Of a stretch of DNA of 11,234 nucleotides, positions 1-11,234 are shown in pieces. Source of the DNA: Bolinopsis microptera. Its lineage: Eukaryota; Ctenophora; Tentaculata; Lobata; Bolinopsidae. The position numbers and the translations under genes were made by a program. Numbering within the stretch: the first letter of the stretch is position 1; every line of letters begins with the position of its first letter. The stretch is from the NCBI RefSeq assembly GCF_026151205.1, contig NW_026971781.1, positions 64,001 to 75,234 of the forward strand. The letters are read 5' to 3'. The notes under the pieces are model-generated. The model ran no database searches. It was given only the letters and a program-made list of their open reading frames with translations, and was not told the origin of the DNA.

Positions 1-2032
1 AAAGACTTCCAATCAACCGGGGCCAACCAAACTCATTTGGGGACTTTTAGGGCGAAATATGGTTTTTCCAAAAAAAACCCAGGATTCCAAAATGTCTCCC
101 AATTTTTTACAAAAACTTTCAGTCATTTTTAAACTTGGGAACCCGGGTTTCTGCAAGGATCACCTTTTTTACACCTTTTTGCAACTCACCCACACCAAAT
201 TTGGGCTGTCCAGCCAACAAAGCCCAAAATTGGGTTTTAAATCTCAATTTGAAAAAACCCGAAAAATCCCCTTTCGGCCCTTTTTTTGGCCCCTTTTTCC
301 CCCCCGAAGGCCCCAAATAACGGTAAACGTACTTCCCAAAACAAAACCGGGTGCCAACCAAACTCATTGGAGACGTTTTAGGGCGAAAAATGGATGTTCC
401 AAAAAATTCCCCGGGTTCCAAAATGTCTCCAATTTTTTTACAAAAATTTTAAGTCATTTTGAATTTGGGAAACCCGGTTTCGCAACGGAACACACTTTAC
501 TTCCCTTAGCAATCACCCCACCAATTTGGCGTCCAGAACTAAAGCCCAAAAAACTGGCTTTGAAATCTCAAATTTTAAAAAAACCGAAAATGCCCTTTTT
601 TTGGCCCATTTTTCGGCCCCTTTTCCCCTGAAAACCCCAAAAATAACTGGGAAAGTACTTCCAGATAAAACCCGGGTGCCAAACCAAAATCATTTGGGGG
701 TTTTAAGGGGGGAAATATGGATGTCCCAAAAAATTTCCCCGGATTCCAAAAAAGTCTCCCCTTTTTTACAAAAACTTTTCAAGTCTTTTGAATCTTGGGA
801 ACCGATTTTTTTGCAACGGATCCCAAATTGTACTACCTTTGCAATCACCCACACCCAATTTGGGGTGTCCCACCAACTAAAGCCGAAAATCTGGCTTTGA
901 AAACTCAAATTGAAAACCCGAAAATGCCCCTTTTTTGGCCCCTTTTTCGGCCCCTTTTCCCCCTGAAGGCCCCAAATAATGGGAACGACTTCCAATAACA
1001 GGGGCCCAAACCAAAAATCATTTGGGGACTTTTAGGGCGAAAAAGGATGTCCCAAAAAATTTCCCCTGATTCCAAAAGTCTCCCAAAAATTTTTACAAAA
1101 ACTTTTCAAAATCATTTGAATCTTGGGAACCCGGATTTTTGAACGGAAACCTTTACTACCCATGCAAATCACCCCCCACCCAATTTGGGGTGTCCCGCCA
1201 AAAAACCGAAAATCGGCTTTAAATCTCAAAAATTTTAAAAAAACCCCAGAAAAAGCCCCCTTTCGGGCCCATTTTTTTCCGCCCATTTTCCCCCCGAAAG
1301 GCCCCCAAAAACTGGTAACGTACTTCCAGACAACAGGGTGCCAAACCAAAATATTGGAGACGTTTTAGGGCGAAATATGATGCTCCAAAAAATTCCATGG
1401 GTTCCAAAATGTCTCCAATTTTTTTAAAAAACTTTCAAGTCTTTTGAAATTGGGGAACCCGGGTTTCGCAAAGGGTAACTTGTACTCCTTTTGCAACTCA
1501 CCCAACCAATTTGGGCTGTCCCAGCCACAAAGCCGAAAATCTGGCTTTAAAAACTCAAATTTTAAAAAACCCGAAAAAGCCCCTTTTTGGCCCCTTTTTT
1601 TTGGCCCATTTTCCCCCCCGAAAGGCCCCCCAAAAAACTGTAAAGTACTTCCCCATCAAAACCAGGGGGCCAACCAAACTATTGGAGACGTTTTAGGGCG
1701 AAAAATGGATGCTCCAAAAATTCCCCGGATTTCCAAAAAGTCTCCCAAATTTTTTTCAAAATCTTTTCAAGTCATTTTGAATTTTTGGGAACCCGGATTT
1801 CTGCAACGGATCACACTTGTATACCTTTATGCAACCCCCACACCCAAATTTGGGCTTGTCCCAGCCAAACTAAAGCCGAAAATCTGGCTTTGGGAAAACT
1901 CAATTTGAAAAACACCCGAAAATGCCCTTTTCGGCCCATTTTTCGGCCCATTTTCCCCCTGAAGGCCCCAAATAACTGGTAACGTACTTTCCAGATCAAC
2001 CAGGGTGCACCAAACTCATTGGAGACGTTTAG

Positions 2033-2367
2033 GGCGAAATATGGATGTCTCCAAAAAATTCCATGGATTCCAAAATGTCTCCAATTTTTTACAAATCTTT
2101 CAAGTCATTTTGAATCTTGGGAACCCGGATTTCTGCAACGGATCACACTTGTACTACCTCTATGCAACTCACTCCACACCAATTTGGGCATGTCCCAGCC
2201 AACTAAAGCCGAAAATCTGGCTTTGAAATCTCAAATTTGAAAACACCCGAAAATGCCCCTTTTCGGGCCCATTTTTCGGCCCATTTCCCCCCTGAAGGCC
2301 CCAAATAACTGGTAACGTCTTCCAGATCAACCAGGGTGCCAACCAAAACTCATTGGAGACGTTTTAG
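2033..2367. repeat. Well-preserved satellite unit, reference copy 1
   Basis: This complete unit of 335 bp is one of the two best copies in the window. In order it carries GGCGAAATATGGATGTCTCC, a CCATGG site, TCAAGTCATTTTGAATC, GAACCCGGATTTCTGCAACG, a hairpin-rich segment (about 2188-2240), a doubled CGGCCCATTT element, and the tail AACTGGTAACGTCTTCCAG. It agrees with the next unit almost base for base; the differences are mostly single-base run-length changes. It carries the GGGCATGTCCC variant where most units read GGGCTGTCCC. Confidence 0.9.
2205..2224. repeat. Inverted repeat (AAAGCC / GGCTTT) in the unit
   Basis: AAAGCC at 2205-2210 and GGCTTT at 2219-2224 are perfect reverse complements separated by the 8-base GAAAATCT. 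The pair recurs in most units, for example 2541-2560 in the next copy. Immediately downstream are TTTGA-AATC-TCAAA and the 10-bp palindrome TCAAATTTGA (2567-2576 in the next copy), so this part of the unit is dense in short dyads. No function is shown. Confidence 0.7.
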
Positions 2368-2378
2368 GGCGAATATGG

Positions 2379-2417
2379 ATGTCTCCAAAAAATTCCCATG
2401 GATTCCAAAATGTCTCC
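2379..2417. repeat. Short direct repeat inside the satellite unit
   Basis: ATGTCTCC occurs at 2379-2386 and again at 2410-2417, 31 bp apart, each followed by AA and then an A or T run (CCAAAAAATT, then CCAATTTTTT). The pair recurs in most well-preserved units. It may be a trace of an ancient internal duplication that built the unit, but the sequence between the copies shows no further clear repetition. Confidence 0.6.
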
Positions 2418-2600
2418 AATTTTTTACAAAATCTTTTCAAGTCATTTTGAATCTTGGGAACCCGGATTTCTGCAACGGATCACACTTGTACTACCTCTAT
2501 GCAACTCACCCACACCAATTTGGGCATGTCCCAGCCAACTAAAGCCGAAAATCTGGCTTTGAAATCTCAAATTTGAAAACACCCCGAAAATGCCCCTTTT

Positions 2601-2624
2601 CGGCCCATTTTTCGGCCCATTTTC
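2601..2624. repeat. Doubled 12-bp element CGGCCCATTTTT
   Basis: Two adjacent near-identical 12-mers (2601-2612 and 2613-2624, differing only at the last base) lie before the CCCCC run in the unit. Both can be seen in most units, with varying loss (for example the first is shortened near 4790 and 6245). Three of the four homopolymer junctions with satellite around the second T run and the right-hand G run lie at or close to known run sites; this element is the site at 4470 and at 8545. Confidence 0.75.
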
Positions 2625-2771
2625 CCCCGAAGGCCCAAATAACTGGTAACGTACTTCCAGATCAACCAGGGTGCCAACCAAACTCAATGGAGACGTTTTA
2701 GGGCGAAATATGGATGTCTCCAAAAAATTCCCATGGATTCCAAAATGTCTCCAATTTTTTACAAAATCTTT

Positions 2772-8895
<6,124 letters not shown>

Positions 8896-9780
8896 GGGAA
8901 ACCCGGGGGTTTTTGAACGGGCACACTGTACACCTTGCAACTCACCCCCACCAATTTTGGGGTGTCCCCGCCAACTAAACCGAAAACTGGCTTTGAAATC
9001 TAAATTTGAAAACACCCGAAAATGCCCCTTTTCGGCCCATTTTTTGGCCCATTTTTCCCCCTGAAGGCCCCAAATAACTGGTAACGACTTCCCGTCAACC
9101 AGGGTGCACCAAAATCATTTGGAGACGTTTTAGGGCGAAATATGGATGTCTCCAAAAATTCCCATTGGGTTTTCCCAAAAAGTCTCCAAAATTTTTTCAA
9201 ATCTTTTCAGCATTTTGAACTTTGGGAACCCGGTTTCTGCAAAGGAAAAACTTGCTACCTCTAGCAAATCACCCAACCAATTTTGGGGTGTTTCCCGCCA
9301 CAAAGCCGAAAAACGGGTTTGAAAACCAAAAAATTTTAAAACACCCGAAAAGCCCCTTTTCGGGGCCCATTTTTCCCCCCCGAAAGGGCCCAATAACTGG
9401 TAAGTACTTCCAGATCAACCAGGGTGCCAAACCCAAAATCATTGGAGACTTTTAGGCGAAAATGGATGTTCCAAAAAATTCCCCGGTTTTCCAAAAAGTC
9501 CCCAATTTTTACAAAACTTTTCAAGTCATTTTGAATCTTTGGGAAAACCCCGGGTTTCTGCAACGGATCACACTTTTACTACCTCTTTCAACCACCCAAC
9601 CAATTTGGGCTTCCCCGCCAAATAAAACCCCAAAATCGGCTTTGAAATCTCAAATTTGAAAACACCCAAAAGCCCCTTTTTTGGCCCTTTTTTTCCCGGC
9701 CCCCTTTTCCCCCCAAGGCCCCAATAAAGGGAACGTACTTCCAACAACCGGGGCCAACCCAAATCATTGGAGACGTTTTA

Positions 9781-10049
9781 GGCGAAATAGGATGTCCCAA
9801 AAAATTCCCCTGGATTCAAAATGTCTCCAATTTTTTACAAAACTTTTCAAATCATTTTTAATCTTTGGGGAAAAAAAAAAAACCCCCCAAACCCCCCCCC
9901 AAAAAAAAAACGGTTTGAAACTCAAATTTTAAAAAACCCAAAACCCCCCCCATTTTTTGGGCCCCCCCTTTTCCCCCCTAAGGCCCCCAAAAAACTGGTA
10001 ACCTTTACCCGAAACCCGGGTCCAACCAAATATTTGGAGACGTTTTTAG
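9781..10049. repeat. Satellite unit with internal loss (269 bp)
   Basis: This is the shortest unit in the window. Its front is normal up to AATCTTTGGGG (about 9870) and its rear resumes at CGGTTTGAAACTCAAATTTT (about 9911). The roughly 93 bp that normally lie between, including the GCAACGGATCACAC segment and the hairpin segment, are replaced by 40 bases of A and C runs. Confidence 0.8.
9871..9910. repeat. A/C run tract replacing part of a unit
   Basis: The composition is 12 A, 6 C, 3 A, 9 C and 10 A, with no other base. It sits exactly in the gap of the shortened unit, so it looks like a smaller version of the long homopolymer tracts elsewhere in the window. Confidence 0.8.
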
Positions 10050-11234
10050 GGCGAAATATGGGTGTCCCAAAAAAATTTCCCAGGATTTCCAAAAGTCCCA
10101 ATTTTTTACAAACTTTTCAATCTTTTTGAATCTTGGGAAACCCGGGGTTTTTTGCAACGGGTCACACTTTTACACCTCTTGCAACTCACCCACACCAATT
10201 TGGGCTGGCCCCGCCAACTAAAGCCGAAAATCTGGCTTTGAAAACTCAAATTTTTAAAACACCCGAAAAAGCCCTTTTCCCTTTTTTGGGCCCCTTTTCC
10301 CCCTGAAACCCCAAAAAACTGGGAACGTACTTTCCCGATCAACCCGGGGGCCAAACCAAACTCTTGGAGACTTTTTTTGGGCGAAAAAGGATGTCCCAAA
10401 AAATTCCCCTGGGTTCCAAAAAGTCTCCAATTTTTTTAAAAAATCTTTCAAGTCATTTGAACTTGGGAAACCCGGTTTCTGCAACGGTCACACTTGTACA
10501 CCCTTCAATCACCCAAACCCAAATTTTGGGGTGTCCCCGCCAACAAAGCCGAAAATTGGCTTTGAAATCTCAAATTTGAAAACCCGAAAAAACCCCTTTT
10601 CGGCCCATTTTTCGGGCCCCTTTTCCCCCCCGAAGGCCCCAAATAACTGAACGTACTTCCAACAACCAGGGGGCCAACCAAACTCATTGAGAGTTTTAAA
10701 GGGGGAAAAAAGGATTTCCAAAAAATTCCCCTGGGTTCCAAAATGTCTCCAATTTTTTTACAAAAACTTTTAAGTCATTTTAATTTGGGAACCCGGGGTT
10801 TCCAAAAAGGGTCACACTTGTACTATCCTTTTCAACTCACCCACACCAATTTTTGGGGGTCCCGCCAACTAAAGCCCAAAATTGGCTTTTAAATCTCAAA
10901 TTTAAAACACCCAAAAGGGCCCCTTTCGGCCCATTTTTCGGCCCCTTTTCCCCCCCCCAAACCCCAAATAATGGTAACGTACTTCCAGATCAACCAGGGG
11001 GCCCAACCAAACTCATTTTGGGGACGTTTTTTGGGCGAAATATGGATGTCTCCAAAAAATTCCCATGGATTCCAAAATGCTCCAATTTTTTACAAAAACT
11101 TTTCAACATTTTGAACTTGGGGAAACCCGGGTTTTTGCAAGGACACACTTGATACCTTTTCAACCACCCCACCAATTTGGGGTGTCCCACCAACAAAGCC
11201 GAAAATCGGGTTTGAAATCTCAAATTTTAAAAAA

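Larger units (their letters stand above)
2368..2701. repeat. Well-preserved satellite unit, reference copy 2
   Basis: This 334 bp unit is the best single template for the family because its base runs are neither strongly stretched nor shortened and it is followed in phase by the start of another unit. It shares the GGGCATGTCCC variant (2522-2532) and the CTCTATGCAACTC variant with the preceding unit, so the two look like recent duplicates. A length of 334-336 bp is close to twice a nucleosome core-plus-linker, which is common among satellites; that functional reading is inference only. Confidence 0.9.
1..2771. repeat. Satellite array, left block (~331 bp units)
   Basis: This is a head-to-tail tandem array in one orientation. 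I phased it on the GGCGAAATATGG motif, which lies just after GGAGACGTTTTA. The motif starts at about 51, 382, 709, 1036, 1369, 1697, 2033, 2368 and 2702, giving spacings of 331, 327, 327, 333, 328, 336, 335 and 334. The first 50 bases are the tail of an earlier unit, and the last unit breaks up after about 2771. Units in 1-1700 have stretched base runs and lost isolated bases (for example CCATGG read as CCCCGG near 403 and 737). Units from 2033 on are clean and nearly identical. The unit size and homogeneity suggest eukaryotic heterochromatic satellite DNA; I do not recognise the family. Confidence 0.95.

Noticed and set aside
59-631. A 190-codon open frame on the plus strand
   Set aside because: It is a translation across two satellite units. 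The same peptide fragments recur in other frames in neighbouring units and no domain is recognisable.
2460-2476. CENP-B-box-like match (ACCCGGATTTCTGCAAC, reverse orientation)
   Set aside because: Seven of nine core positions match but the CGAA core reads GCAA, and with about 31 copies of one unit a partial match is weak evidence. The box is chiefly meaningful in mammals, which I cannot infer here.

Overview
The whole window is tandemly repeated non-coding DNA. One satellite family of about 330-335 bp per unit runs head to tail in a single orientation from base 1 to base 11234. It is interrupted only by very long homopolymer runs and by stretches where the same unit is badly degraded. I find no credible protein-coding gene, tRNA, rRNA, CRISPR array, transposon body or promoter. 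A long, homogenised array of this unit size points to a eukaryotic genome, in centromeric, pericentromeric or subtelomeric heterochromatin. Plants often carry satellites of this size, but so do animals. I do not recognise the family and cannot name the organism.

Layout: 1-2771 holds eight full units plus the start of a ninth (mean spacing 331 bp), the cleanest copies being 2033-2701. 2772-3308 is the same satellite turned into runs of A, C, G and T. 3309-3582 is 274 T followed by 120 G (3583-3702). 3703-3932 is a short island of scrambled satellite. 3933-4469 is 537 T. 4470-8545 is satellite again, but its units average only 290 bp because of many scattered single-base losses. 8546-8648 is 103 G followed by 243 A (8649-8891). 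8892-11234 is satellite with near full-length units (about 326 bp) and stretched base runs, ending mid-unit.

The copies differ mainly by gained or lost bases within short runs and rather little by substitution. Isolated bases tend to be absorbed into neighbouring runs. Together with the 103-537 base homopolymers, this looks like consensus or base-calling failure over a highly uniform satellite array, not true biological variation. The real content is therefore probably one very homogeneous ~335 bp satellite. The exact array length, unit count and homopolymer tracts should not be trusted. No system of interacting genes is present.
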